The translations under genes and the position numbers were made by a program. Positions 1-7,105 of a stretch of DNA of 34,207 nt are shown one piece after another. The notes beneath the pieces are model-generated. The model made no database searches. It was not told where the DNA came from and was given only the letters and a program-made list of their open reading frames with translations. Source of the stretch: UBA652 sp964598235 (GTDB lineage: Bacteria; Pseudomonadota; Gammaproteobacteria; Nitrosococcales; Methylophagaceae); NCBI GenBank assembly GCA_964598235.1, contig CAZRAY010000017.1, forward strand, positions 1-34,207, given 5' to 3'. Numbering within the stretch: the stretch's first letter is position 1; the number at the start of each line of letters is the position of its first letter.

Positions 1-139
1 TGCGTTCGCCTGTTTCTCTATCTTTCCAACGCTCTGACGTGGCGACATTGATATTGCAGATTGACCCCCCATTAGGGAAAGAGCGGCTTTCTGGATCCGC
101 ACCAAGACGACCGACGAGAATGACTTTATTGACTGACAT
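1..139 (-). CDS. ssb: Single-stranded DNA-binding protein, 5' end only
   Basis: The minus strand from an ATG at 139 to the window edge reads MSVNKVILVGRLGADPE, followed by a PNGG turn and NINVATSERW. This is the unmistakable N-terminus of bacterial SSB (OB fold, strands 1-3). About 46 residues are present and the rest lies outside the window. A ribosome site AGGA sits about 9 nt upstream of the ATG. SSB coats single-stranded DNA in replication, recombination and repair. The gene is divergent from the gamma-glutamyltransferase gene. In many gammaproteobacteria (for example Pseudomonas aeruginosa) ssb directly follows an MFS transporter gene that is divergent from uvrA. Here that MFS/uvrA pair lies about 7 kb away at 7106-11366. 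The product call is firm; only the truncation limits it. Confidence 0.93.
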   Translation of the reverse strand, partial: MSVNKVILVGRLGADPESRSFPNGGSICNINVATSERWKDRETGER

Positions 140-209
140 AGCTAATATCCTAGTGTTAATTATTCTTGTAGTTTACACTGCTTGTATGAGATATGGAAAG
201 AGAGAATTT

Positions 210-1892
210 ATGTACATTAAACGGGGGCGATTATTTATTTTCCTATGCCTAGGTTTATTGCTGTCTGGCTGTGAGCCGGCTGTTTTGTTGCCATCAAAGG
301 CGGCGATTGCAACCGCCCATCCTTTAGCAACAGAAGCGGGATTTGAGATCCTTGAGCAAGGCGGCAATGCCTTTGATGCGGCAGTGGCGGTGAGCGCGGC
401 CTTAGCCGTGGTGGAGCCGATGGGGTCGGGCTTGGGCGGCGGTGGGTTTTGGTTATTGCATGAGGCTAAAAATAACCGCGAGATTATGATTGATGGTCGC
501 GAGAAGGCGCCGCTAGCAGCTACGCGGGATATGTATTTAGATGTGAACGGCGAACCGATTCCTAAACTTTCTATGGATGGTGCGTTAGCCGCGGGAATCC
601 CGGGGTTGCCAGCAGGGTTGGTGCATTTAGCGGCACAATATGGACAATTACCGTTAGAACAGAGCTTGGTACCCGCCATTCGTTATGCTGAAAAAGGGTT
701 TGAAATAGGCGAACATTATCGCGCAATGAGTGGTTTTCGATTAAATGCATTACGGCAATCTGCGGCGGCAGCGAATGTATTTTTAGAGAATGGCGAAGTG
801 ATGTCTGCGGGTGCGAGATTAGTGCAAACTGATTTAGCAAACACGCTAAAAGCGTTGGCAAAAGAAGGGCGGGCAGGGTTTTATGCGGGCGCAGTGGCTG
901 AGAGCTTAGTGGCAGGCGTGCAAGCTGCAGGCGGGATTTGGACACAGGCAGATTTGGATGCATATCAAATTATTGAGCGTGCGCCGATAACAGGGATGTA
1001 TCAGGGTGTGAAAATAACCAGTGCGCCGCCGCCTTCATCGGGCGGGGTGGTGTTGATGGAAGTGCTTAATATTTTATCGGGCTATGATTTGGCTGGTATG
1101 AATGAGATTGATAAGAAGCATGTAGTTATTGAGGCCATGCGCCGCGGTTACCATGATCGGGCGCGCTATTTGGGTGATGCGGATTTTGTGGATATGCCGC
1201 TTGAACAACTATTAGATCCAGATTATGCCGCAGGCTTGCGGGAATCGATTCGTTTAGATCAGGCGATGCCGAGCGCCAATTTAGCGAGCACGGCAGAAAT
1301 TGAAGCCGGCGGTGAGGATACAACCCATTTTTCTATTTTAGATAAAGCAGGGAATCGGGTGGCGGCCACGTTAAGCATTAATTATCCTTTTGGTTCAGGC
1401 TTTATGCCAGCAGGCACGGGGGTAGTGCTTAATGATGAAATGGATGATTTCTCGATTAAGTCTGGTGTGCCGAATGTATATGGATTAGTGGGTGGAAAGG
1501 CGAATGAGATCGTAGCCGGAAAACGGATGTTATCCAGTATGAGCCCAACTTTTCTAGAAGATGCCGACCATATTGCGATTTTAGGCACACCAGGTGGCAG
1601 CCGAATTATCTCGATGGTGTTGTTGGGAATACTCGATTTTGTAGACGATAAGCCAGCCAAATCATGGGTGAGTTTGCCGCGTTTTCATCATCAATATTTG
1701 CCTGATGTGGTGCAATATGAGCAAGGTGGCTTAGGTGCGGAAACCATTTCAGCATTAGCGAAGCGCGGACATCAGTTTAAAGAAATGAATCGCCGGTATG
1801 GCAATATGCAAGCTATTTTATGGGATAAAAGAACAAACCACGTGGATGCGGCAAGCGATCCACGTGGTGAGGGTGTGGCGGAGGCCCGTTAG
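210..1892 (+). CDS. ggt: Gamma-glutamyltransferase, lipoprotein-type
   Basis: This gene encodes gamma-glutamyltranspeptidase, which removes or transfers the gamma-glutamyl group of glutathione outside the cytoplasm. The chosen start at 210 (MYIKRGRLF) follows a GAGAGAA ribosome site and gives 560 residues with a lipoprotein signal (LLLSGC, Cys21). The open frame runs back to 39, but that stretch overlaps ssb and lacks signal-peptide character. The N-terminal nucleophile fold is clear: GGNAFDAAVA near residue 45, GSGLGGGGFW near 72, and the autocleavage site EDTTHFS. Thr371 would become the first residue of the small subunit. PFGSGFMPAGTGVVLNDEMDDFS and later GTPGGSRI complete the active site. 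The family is normally about 560-590 residues, so the gene looks complete. It ends in a 4-nt convergent overlap with the next gene. The window also carries gshB, so both glutathione synthesis and breakdown are present. Confidence 0.93.
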   Translation: MYIKRGRLFIFLCLGLLLSGCEPAVLLPSKAAIATAHPLATEAGFEILEQGGNAFDAAVAVSAALAVVEPMGSGLGGGGFWLLHEAKNNREIMIDGREKAPLAATRDMYLDVNGEPIPKLSMDGALAAGIPGLPAGLVHLAAQYGQLPLEQSLVPAIRYAEKGFEIGEHYRAMSGFRLNALRQSAAAANVFLENGEVMSAGARLVQTDLANTLKALAKEGRAGFYAGAVAESLVAGVQAAGGIWTQADLDAYQIIERAPITGMYQGVKITSAPPPSSGGVVLMEVLNILSGYDLAGMNEIDKKHVVIEAMRRGYHDRARYLGDADFVDMPLEQLLDPDYAAGLRESIRLDQAMPSANLASTAEIEAGGEDTTHFSILDKAGNRVAATLSINYPFGSGFMPAGTGVVLNDEMDDFSIKSGVPNVYGLVGGKANEIVAGKRMLSSMSPTFLEDADHIAILGTPGGSRIISMVLLGILDFVDDKPAKSWVSLPRFHHQYLPDVVQYEQGGLGAETISALAKRGHQFKEMNRRYGNMQAILWDKRTNHVDAASDPRGEGVAEAR

Positions 1893-2224
1893 CGTGTGTG
1901 GCGCCAGAAATGGTAAGCCGTCGGAGAGATAATCTCTTCTGGTATTGGCTTACGATAGAAAACAGGCGTGCCCGAATCGAAGCGTAAATAAACTGTTTTA
2001 GTTCCTTGTTTTGCTAATACAGCACGAGAAAGTGAATTATATTGTTCGTCTGCATTTGAGTAGGGCTGTGCTAATGTCGTATTGACTGCGGGTGGCGCAT
2101 TCATCGCATTGATTTCTATTGCAGCGATAGATAAAGAGTTCGTATTAACGCGATGTATCGTTTTTGCCGAAGCAATGCTTGTCATGGCGATACTTGCGAG
2201 TAAAATTGTAAGTAGTTTAATCAT
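1889..2224 (-). CDS. Small secreted protein, unknown function
   Basis: A 111-residue protein with a good signal peptide (MIKLLTILLASIAMTSIASA, probable cleavage after ASA) and a strong ribosome site, GGAGAAA, 7 nt before the ATG. The mature part has no cysteine or recognisable motif. Its C-terminal half (KTVYLRFDSGTPVFYRKPIPEE) reads like a compact beta structure. It is transcribed towards ggt and its TAA stop shares bases with the ggt TAG (4-nt convergent overlap). It is divergent from the DUF3365 haem protein gene across 140 nt. I do not recognise the family. Export to the periplasm is the only functional statement the sequence supports. Confidence 0.6.
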   Translation of the reverse strand: MIKLLTILLASIAMTSIASAKTIHRVNTNSLSIAAIEINAMNAPPAVNTTLAQPYSNADEQYNSLSRAVLAKQGTKTVYLRFDSGTPVFYRKPIPEEIISPTAYHFWRHTR

Positions 2225-2293
2225 GATAATTTCTCCATAAATGGGGCAAAGGTTCTATTACATAGACCTGTCTTAATGCGAAAAGTTACATTT

Positions 2294-2340
2294 CTGAAAC
2301 TATATTCAGATTTATGATATAGTTATTCTTAAAAAGAATA
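2294..2340 (+). promoter_or_regulatory. Candidate promoter with inverted repeat over the transcription start
   Basis: Upstream of the DUF3365 gene, CTGAAA (2294-2299) and TATAGT (2318-2323) match sigma-70 -35 and -10 boxes at 4/6 and 5/6 positions with an 18-nt spacer. Immediately downstream is a perfect inverted repeat, TATTCTT-AAA-AAGAATA (2324-2340). It would cover the predicted transcription start near 2330, a typical repressor-operator position. The ribosome site AAGGAAAG and the ATG follow at 2365. The regulator is unknown. The boxes are a manual match and not proof of activity. Confidence 0.4.
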
Positions 2341-2364
2341 TTAAGACAAAAAGGAAAGATTAAG

Positions 2365-2982
2365 ATGAATAAACTACAATTAGTTGGCTTAATGAGTGTG
2401 TTATTGGCATTCACCGCCTGCGATTCCAGTAATGATGTCGCTGAATATAAACCAGCACAGTCTGTTATCTCTGATGCTGAGAAATTAGCGCATATTGCAG
2501 ATGCAAAAGGGGTGATTAAACAATTTGCGACGACATTGAAATCTGAGCTAGTGGGCGCGATGAAAAATGGCGGCCCTGTGAATGCGGTTGAGGTGTGCCA
2601 TACCCGTGCGCCGATACTAGCAGAGCAAATTGGTGGCGAATATGGTGCCATGCTGACTCGGGTGAGCTTGAAAAATCGTAATCCGACAATGGGTGTACCG
2701 AATGAATGGCAAAGCAAAGTATTAAATGATTTTGAAATGCGCTTAGCGAATGGCGAAACGATTGATTCATTAAAATATGTGGATATTGCTAGCGTTACGG
2801 GTGGCCAGCAATTTCGGATGATGAAGGCGATACCAACAGGCGGCGTATGTTTGACCTGCCATGGCGAAAAAATTGCGCCAGAGGTGCAGGCTAAACTAAT
2901 TGAACTTTATCCAAACGATCACGCAACAGGCTTTACCGCTGGCCAGATCCGTGGGGCGTTTGTTTATACTAAGCCGCTTTAG
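2365..2982 (+). CDS. DUF3365 (Tll0287-like) c-type haem lipoprotein
   Basis: A 205-residue exported protein with a lipoprotein signal (LLAFTAC, Cys19) and one c-type haem-binding site, CLTCH, near residue 171. The region ADAKGVIKQFATTLKSEL, the EVCHTRAPILAEQ segment and the C-terminal HATGFTAGQIRGAFVY are the hallmarks of the DUF3365 / Tll0287-like fold, a haem-bearing sensor-like domain found alone or in front of histidine kinases. Here it stands alone, so it is a small membrane-anchored cytochrome of unknown partner. Redox or gas sensing, or electron transfer, are possible roles. Start: ATG at 2365 after AAGGAAAG. It has its own candidate promoter and no co-directional neighbour, because the next genes run on the other strand. 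Confidence 0.82.
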   Translation: MNKLQLVGLMSVLLAFTACDSSNDVAEYKPAQSVISDAEKLAHIADAKGVIKQFATTLKSELVGAMKNGGPVNAVEVCHTRAPILAEQIGGEYGAMLTRVSLKNRNPTMGVPNEWQSKVLNDFEMRLANGETIDSLKYVDIASVTGGQQFRMMKAIPTGGVCLTCHGEKIAPEVQAKLIELYPNDHATGFTAGQIRGAFVYTKPL

Positions 2983-2995
2983 GCGAGCAGGGCGA

Positions 2996-3027
2996 TTCAA
3001 GGGAATTAAATCGGCGGCCGCCTTGAA
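2996..3027. repeat. Nested inverted repeat containing a GC-rich palindrome
   Basis: TTCAAGG (2996-3002) and CCTTGAA (3021-3027) form a perfect 7-bp inverted repeat. Inside it lies the perfect 10-bp palindrome GGCGGCCGCC (3013-3022), which includes a NotI site. The element sits in the short gap between the convergent DUF3365 and DUF1272 genes. It has no run of T after the stem on either side, so it is not a standard intrinsic terminator. Its function is unknown. Confidence 0.4.
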
Positions 3028-3041
3028 CGCTGCTTGATCAC

Positions 3042-3350
3042 CTACCGCTCATATGGTGGAATATCCTTTATTGGTTTTGAAAACGCCAGATGACTTTTTA
3101 TATCCAGTGGCTTATGGATAACTGTAGATGTTGCTGGATCATTACCGAGATAATTATTATCTTTAAGGTTATTAGCGGGTCTAATGGGCCTTTTGCAAAA
3201 ACCGCCACCACAAATAGGGCACACGTTATTTAATATTTTATCAACACACTGCTTACAAAATGTGCATTCATAAGAACAGATCATTGCCTCAGTTGAATTC
3301 GGAGGCAAATCTTTGTTGCAATGCTCACAAGTTGGTCGTAGTTCTAATAT
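3042..3350 (-). CDS. DUF1272 small zinc-ribbon-like protein; start codon ATA or lost
   Basis: The frame reads LELRPTCEHCNKDLPPNSTE, then AMICSYECTFCKQC and NVCPICGGGF, then RPIRPA. This is the DUF1272 pattern with eight cysteines in CxxC-type pairs, probably binding zinc. The family normally begins MLELRP. Here the codon before LELRP, at 3350-3348, is ATA and not ATG. An AGGG ribosome site lies 7 nt before it, exactly where a start would be expected. An in-frame TAG lies only four codons upstream of the ATA, so no longer start exists. The next possible start is TTG at 3308 inside the conserved domain, which would delete the first CxxC. The gene therefore uses ATA, or has lost its start by a point change. 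A tail after residue ~60 (NNLKDNNYLGND and on) is not conserved in my recollection. Function unknown. Confidence 0.65.
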   Translation of the reverse strand: MLELRPTCEHCNKDLPPNSTEAMICSYECTFCKQCVDKILNNVCPICGGGFCKRPIRPANNLKDNNYLGNDPATSTVIHKPLDIKSHLAFSKPIKDIPPYER

Positions 3351-3414
3351 GTTATTGCCCTATGGTTTTTCACACATAATACCCTGTTTGAGTGGCTTAT
3401 TATGTGTATTTAAT

Positions 3415-3651
3415 TTAGTCTTCAGGCAATACATCAAATTCATTTTTTTTGCTATCAAACCAGTGTTGCATTGCTTCTGGTGTTTTCATTAGTTCTTGCA
3501 TTTTTTTCATGGCGTTTAGATGTGCTTCATCATTTTCTTGAAACATTTCCATAGCATGTTGCTTGCTAAGATCGGCTATTGCTTCAAAAGTATTAGCATG
3601 AAATTCTTTTTCACAAGCACCACCCAGCTGGTTGCAATTCATTGTTTTCAT
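3415..3651 (-). CDS. Small DUF1059-like protein
   Basis: A 78-residue cytoplasmic protein with ATG at 3651 and a good AGGGAA ribosome site. It begins MKTMNCNQLGGACEKEFHA, then has a helical segment rich in Glu, His, Met and Lys (IADLSKQHAMEMFQEND), and ends acidic (DVLPED). The opening Cys-x(6)-Cys turn and the following helices resemble DUF1059 family proteins, but this assignment is from memory of the pattern only. It lies just upstream, on the same strand, of the DUF1272 gene (64 nt to its ATA codon) and could be co-transcribed with it. No function can be stated. Confidence 0.55.
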   Translation of the reverse strand: MKTMNCNQLGGACEKEFHANTFEAIADLSKQHAMEMFQENDEAHLNAMKKMQELMKTPEAMQHWFDSKKNEFDVLPED

Positions 3652-3694
3652 TTTTAATTCCCTGTTTTACATAGAACGTCGAAATTAGGTGGTT

Positions 3695-4246
3695 TTAATA
3701 TTCCCCATCTGAATAATGAACGAGTTTTTTTAATTTTGGTACATATACCAACATAACAAGGTCTTCTCGCCAACTGGCTCGATAGGAAAATAGGGTATTA
3801 ATTTTATTGGAGAGAATAAGATCTTTTAATTCATTTTTAGTAGGTTTCAATTGTGTTGAATAGAATTCCAAAAAAGCCATGTTAATTTCTTCTCTTTTAA
3901 TTTTATATTTCTCAAATTTTGCGCCATAAATTAGAGAACCATCAAAAAAGTGTTTAACCCAGTGTGCTATAGAGATCCCACCTTCATTGGCTAATAAATC
4001 ACCGACTAAATCGTCTTTTGTCATCGAATATTCATGATGCCATAAAATATTTTTTTCTTCTGTTATTATAACTAGGCTTGCCTCGTAATTTTGCGCTGTC
4101 TCTTTGAGGTTATATGTAACTGTCTCATTTATACCATTACGGGTTATATCGATAGAAAAATTGGAACTCCATTGCGCTTGAAATGCGTACAAATTTGAAG
4201 ATGCTAGTAAGGCAATGGATATGAGAATTGTATATATGGATTTCAT
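3695..4246 (-). CDS. Exported protein of unknown function
   Basis: A 183-residue protein with a signal peptide (MKSIYTILISIALLASSNLYA). The mature part is a soluble mix of beta strands and helices. It contains no cysteine, no metal motif and no repeat that I can name. ATG at 4246 is preceded only by a weak A-rich ribosome site (AAAGATAA). The region is more AT-rich than the flanking housekeeping genes and uses AT-ending codons freely, which would fit recent acquisition or low expression. It lies on the same strand as, and downstream of, the arsJ unit (156-nt gap), and has an inverted repeat in its upstream region. I do not recognise the family. Confidence 0.55.
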   Translation of the reverse strand: MKSIYTILISIALLASSNLYAFQAQWSSNFSIDITRNGINETVTYNLKETAQNYEASLVIITEEKNILWHHEYSMTKDDLVGDLLANEGGISIAHWVKHFFDGSLIYGAKFEKYKIKREEINMAFLEFYSTQLKPTKNELKDLILSNKINTLFSYRASWREDLVMLVYVPKLKKLVHYSDGEY

Positions 4247-4283
4247 TTATTTATCTTTTTATAAGACATAACTTGTTAATAAC

Positions 4284-4302
4284 GAGAATGACAATTCTCA
4301 TT
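4284..4302. promoter_or_regulatory. Inverted repeat upstream of the exported protein gene
   Basis: GAGAAT-GACA-ATTCTC (4284-4299) is a perfect 6-bp inverted repeat. It overlaps AATGACAATTCTCATT (4287-4302), which is also nearly palindromic. The hexamers GAGAAT and GACAAT resemble the repeat units of Fur-type sites, but the spacing differs from the classical 19-bp Fur box. It lies about 40 nt before the ATG at 4246 (minus strand), a reasonable operator position. Confidence 0.3.
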
Positions 4303-4402
4303 ATATATGAACTATACGGACAATTATTCTTTGTATTATTAAGGATAGGCTACAAACCGAGAATCATGTTGTCAAGGAGTGTATGTCTTAGCCCATCTAA
4401 TA

Positions 4403-5587
4403 CTATCGAGGTAGCTTGATAGACAGTATGCCTGCCACCGCGATAAATAAGCTGGCGGTGAGCAAGCAGCCTGTGAGGCCATAAGTTTGATACATTAAGC
4501 CCGATAATAAGGTGCCTAAGAGCCGCCCGCCGGCGTTAGCCATGTAATAAAAGCCGACATTCAGGGCGACTTTATCATGGGCAGACCATTCAACGATGAG
4601 ATAGGAATGCACAGCGGAGTTTAAGGCAAATAGAATAGCGAATAGGCTGAGGCCGATGATTAAGATGGTTGCCGCTGGTAAGCCTTGCGATAATGCGAAG
4701 GCGATAAGGGCTGGGACTCCCATAAGGCTAAAGGCGAGGACTTGTGCTGTTTTACCACTGGGTTGTTTGCCTTTTAATACGCTAGGCGTGAGCGCTTGTA
4801 TAAGTCCATAGCCAATAATCCAGAGGGCAAAGAATAAGCCAATTTGTTCAAATCCCCAACCTAGTTGGCTACTTAGATAGACGGGTAGGGCAACAACGAA
4901 GCAAATGTCGCGTGCGCCGAATAGGAAAAAACGGGCTGCCGAGAGCCAGTTAATGGCGGGATCATGTGAGAAAAGCTGTAAGAATTCGGGTTTGTATTTT
5001 GTTTTGCCTAAGTCGTGGGGTAATAATAAGGTGGTTAGGATGAGCACAGCAAATAAGCTACCTGCGAGGGCAAGCAATGCGGCTTGAAAACCTAACCATG
5101 CTAGCAGCGCGCCGCCAAGGAAATAGCCGATCCCTTTTAAGGTGTTTTTTGAGCCAGTGAGGAGGGAGATCCATTTGAATAAGGTATTGTCGTTATTGCT
5201 AGGGACAAATAATTTTACGCTGGCTTTGGCGCTCATTTTATTGAGGTCTTTGGCGATGCCGGATAAGGCCTGGGCAATCATGACATAGAAAATAGTCAGA
5301 TATTCAGTGGGCACAGTGAGCATGAACAGCGCACAGACTTGCAGCAGCATGCCTGCGTGCATTGTTCGATTCAGCCCAAATCGTGCGCCGAGCCAGCCGC
5401 CGAGGAGGTTGGTGATGATGCCAAAGAATTCATAGAATACAAATAAGCCGGCAATCGCGAGCGGCGAATAGCCTAGTTGATGGAAATAAAGCACCACCAA
5501 CATGCGGATGGCGCCATCAGTGAGCGTGAAGGCCCAATAGCCGCCAGTAATAACCGCATAATCTCGCCAGTTTTGGATGGTTTGCAT
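4403..5587 (-). CDS. arsJ: Organoarsenical efflux MFS transporter ArsJ
   Basis: A 394-residue major-facilitator membrane protein with about 11-12 hydrophobic segments. Recognisable ArsJ features are the opening YAVITGGYWAFTLTDGAIRM, the LGYSPLAIAGLFVFYEFFG segment, the loop ending GIAKDLNKMSAKASVK, and ALLAWLGF. ArsJ is known to export 1-arseno-3-phosphoglycerate, made when GAPDH uses arsenate in place of phosphate; the product breaks down outside, giving net arsenate removal. The GAPDH gene lies only 3 nt upstream, and this pairing is what makes the call strong. The start is ATG at 5587. No ArsR-type regulator or arsC is in the window. The gene closes the minus-strand unit that begins with the MFS transporter at 8497. 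Confidence 0.9.
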   Translation of the reverse strand: MQTIQNWRDYAVITGGYWAFTLTDGAIRMLVVLYFHQLGYSPLAIAGLFVFYEFFGIITNLLGGWLGARFGLNRTMHAGMLLQVCALFMLTVPTEYLTIFYVMIAQALSGIAKDLNKMSAKASVKLFVPSNNDNTLFKWISLLTGSKNTLKGIGYFLGGALLAWLGFQAALLALAGSLFAVLILTTLLLPHDLGKTKYKPEFLQLFSHDPAINWLSAARFFLFGARDICFVVALPVYLSSQLGWGFEQIGLFFALWIIGYGLIQALTPSVLKGKQPSGKTAQVLAFSLMGVPALIAFALSQGLPAATILIIGLSLFAILFALNSAVHSYLIVEWSAHDKVALNVGFYYMANAGGRLLGTLLSGLMYQTYGLTGCLLTASLFIAVAGILSIKLPR

Positions 5588-5590
5588 ACC

Positions 5591-6604
5591 TTACATCGCC
5601 TTCGCCATCATGCTGGCAATATCAACCATACGGTTCACATAACCCCATTCATTGTCATACCACGCTAGGATTTTCACTTGGGTGTTATTAATCACCATAG
5701 TCGATGGGGCATCGACTATGGCTGAGCGTGGGTCATTAGTGTAATCAGATGAGACGAGTGGCCGGGTTTCATAACCCAAAATGCCACTCAGTTCATTTTC
5801 AGCAGCAGTTTTAAATAAGGCGTTTACTTCCTCGGCAGTGGTGGCGCGATTGGATTCAAATACAAAATCGACCAAGGAGCCATTGAGCAAGGGTACGCGC
5901 ACGGCGGAGCCATTCAGTTTGCCAGTTAACTCTGGGAAGATCATGGTAATGGCTTTTGCCGAACCCGTTGTTGTTGGGATTAAAGATTGGCTGGCGGCGC
6001 GGGCACGGCGTAAATCTTTATGACCTTTATCGACGATGGTTTGGGTATTAGTAATATTATGAATGGTGGTCATAGAACCATGTTTGATGCCTAATGATTC
6101 ATGCATGACTTTCACCACAGGCGCCAAACAATTGGTGGTGCATGATGCAGCAGTAACGATATGATGTTGGGCAGGGTTATAAAGATCATGGTTCACACCA
6201 TAGACTAAATTTAACGCAGGATCAGGACAAGGCGCGGAGACTAATACCTTCTTAACGCCTAGATCAAAATACGGTTGAAGATCGGCTTCAGTTTTGAAAT
6301 TTCCTGAGCATTCTAAGACTAAATCGACGCCCAAGGCTTGCCAATCAACTTCAGCAGGTGAAGCGGTTTGGCCGAATGAAATCGCTTGTTCATCAATTAC
6401 TATTTGGTTGGGAAAGTGAGTAATTACTTTCTCTTTTCCCCAGTTTCCATGTACAGAATCAAATTCGAGCAGGTGTGCATGACATGCAGCATCACCTTCA
6501 ACTTCGTTGATATGCACAAACTCAAGATCAGCGCGATCCCAACCTGCGCGTAATGCCAGTTTCCCCATACGGCCGAAGCCGTTTATGCCGATGCGTATTG
6601 TCAT
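5591..6604 (-). CDS. gapdh: ArsJ-associated glyceraldehyde-3-phosphate dehydrogenase
   Basis: A 337-residue type I GAPDH. The NAD fold opens with IRIGINGFGRMGKLALRA. The catalytic loop TAASCTTNCLAP has the nucleophile Cys155, with the partner His near 181 in HNITNTQT. The end is WYDNEWGYVNRMVDIA. Length and motifs are normal, so the enzyme should be active. Its place 3 nt before arsJ marks it as the arsenate-resistance paralogue, which forms 1-arseno-3-phosphoglycerate from glyceraldehyde 3-phosphate and arsenate. The segment HLLEFDSVHGNW and the GRMGKLALRAGWD opening fit the ArsJ-linked subgroup as I remember it. The start is ATG at 6604 with a GAGA ribosome site; 16 nt separate it from the upstream UDG-like gene. 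A general glycolytic role cannot be excluded if this is the only gap gene of the genome. Confidence 0.9.
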   Translation of the reverse strand: MTIRIGINGFGRMGKLALRAGWDRADLEFVHINEVEGDAACHAHLLEFDSVHGNWGKEKVITHFPNQIVIDEQAISFGQTASPAEVDWQALGVDLVLECSGNFKTEADLQPYFDLGVKKVLVSAPCPDPALNLVYGVNHDLYNPAQHHIVTAASCTTNCLAPVVKVMHESLGIKHGSMTTIHNITNTQTIVDKGHKDLRRARAASQSLIPTTTGSAKAITMIFPELTGKLNGSAVRVPLLNGSLVDFVFESNRATTAEEVNALFKTAAENELSGILGYETRPLVSSDYTNDPRSAIVDAPSTMVINNTQVKILAWYDNEWGYVNRMVDIASMMAKAM

Positions 6605-6620
6605 GTTAAATCTCTGTTTT

Positions 6621-7103
6621 CTAAACTAGGTGGTCTTGGATAATTATTGTCATTTTATCAATATATTTCCCTTGATGACCATTACCAGGGAAGGGTAATG
6701 TATATACAGTAGTTTTAATTCCGGACAAATTTATGGCCTCTTGGACATGATTTTCAATTTTTTTAAGAATGATACAAATAACGGAAGGCTCCCAATTTTT
6801 CAACCGATTAGCCAAATGAGGGATTTCTTTTATTAAGGCTTCTTCACGTTTTGTTTTTGGTAAATGGTCGACTGGTTCATGACTTAAATCATCAAGGAAG
6901 CATCCAGAATCCCGAAAGTGTTCTAGGAAAGTCTGAGGATCAGAAAACGTAATATTAAACGCTTGTTCATAAGGACGGGAAGTAAAAGTCGTCATTGCAC
7001 TTTTAACATAGAAAAATCCCCCGCGTTTTGGAGGGGACTCGCCAATTAAGAGAATTTTCACCTTTTTGGGTAAAAAGGTATTGCGAATTTTTTCGATATT
7101 CAT
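6621..7103 (-). CDS. Uracil-DNA-glycosylase-like fold protein, uncharacterised
   Basis: A 160-residue protein. Two segments suggest the uracil-DNA glycosylase superfamily fold: KILLIGESPPKRGGFFY near residues 15-31, in the position of the GExPG catalytic loop, and LPFPGNGHQGKYIDKM near 137-152, in the position of the C-terminal HPS loop. Between them lie a CFLDDLSHEPVDHLP segment and a beta strand VICIILKKI. The usual water-activating residues and the Fe-S cysteines of family 4/5 enzymes are not visible, so DNA glycosylase activity is not established. The ATG lies 2 nt after the stop of the MFS transporter gene and the frame ends 16 nt before GAPDH, so it is almost certainly co-transcribed with both. 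I recognise the GESPP...FFY pattern as a recurring bacterial hypothetical family but know no tested function. Confidence 0.6.
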   Translation of the reverse strand: MNIEKIRNTFLPKKVKILLIGESPPKRGGFFYVKSAMTTFTSRPYEQAFNITFSDPQTFLEHFRDSGCFLDDLSHEPVDHLPKTKREEALIKEIPHLANRLKNWEPSVICIILKKIENHVQEAINLSGIKTTVYTLPFPGNGHQGKYIDKMTIIIQDHLV

Positions 7104-7105
7104 TT

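Noticed and set aside
39..209. In-frame N-terminal extension of gamma-glutamyltransferase from position 39
   Set aside because: It lies on top of the ssb 5' end on the other strand, shows no family similarity, and a good ribosome site and lipoprotein signal begin at 210.
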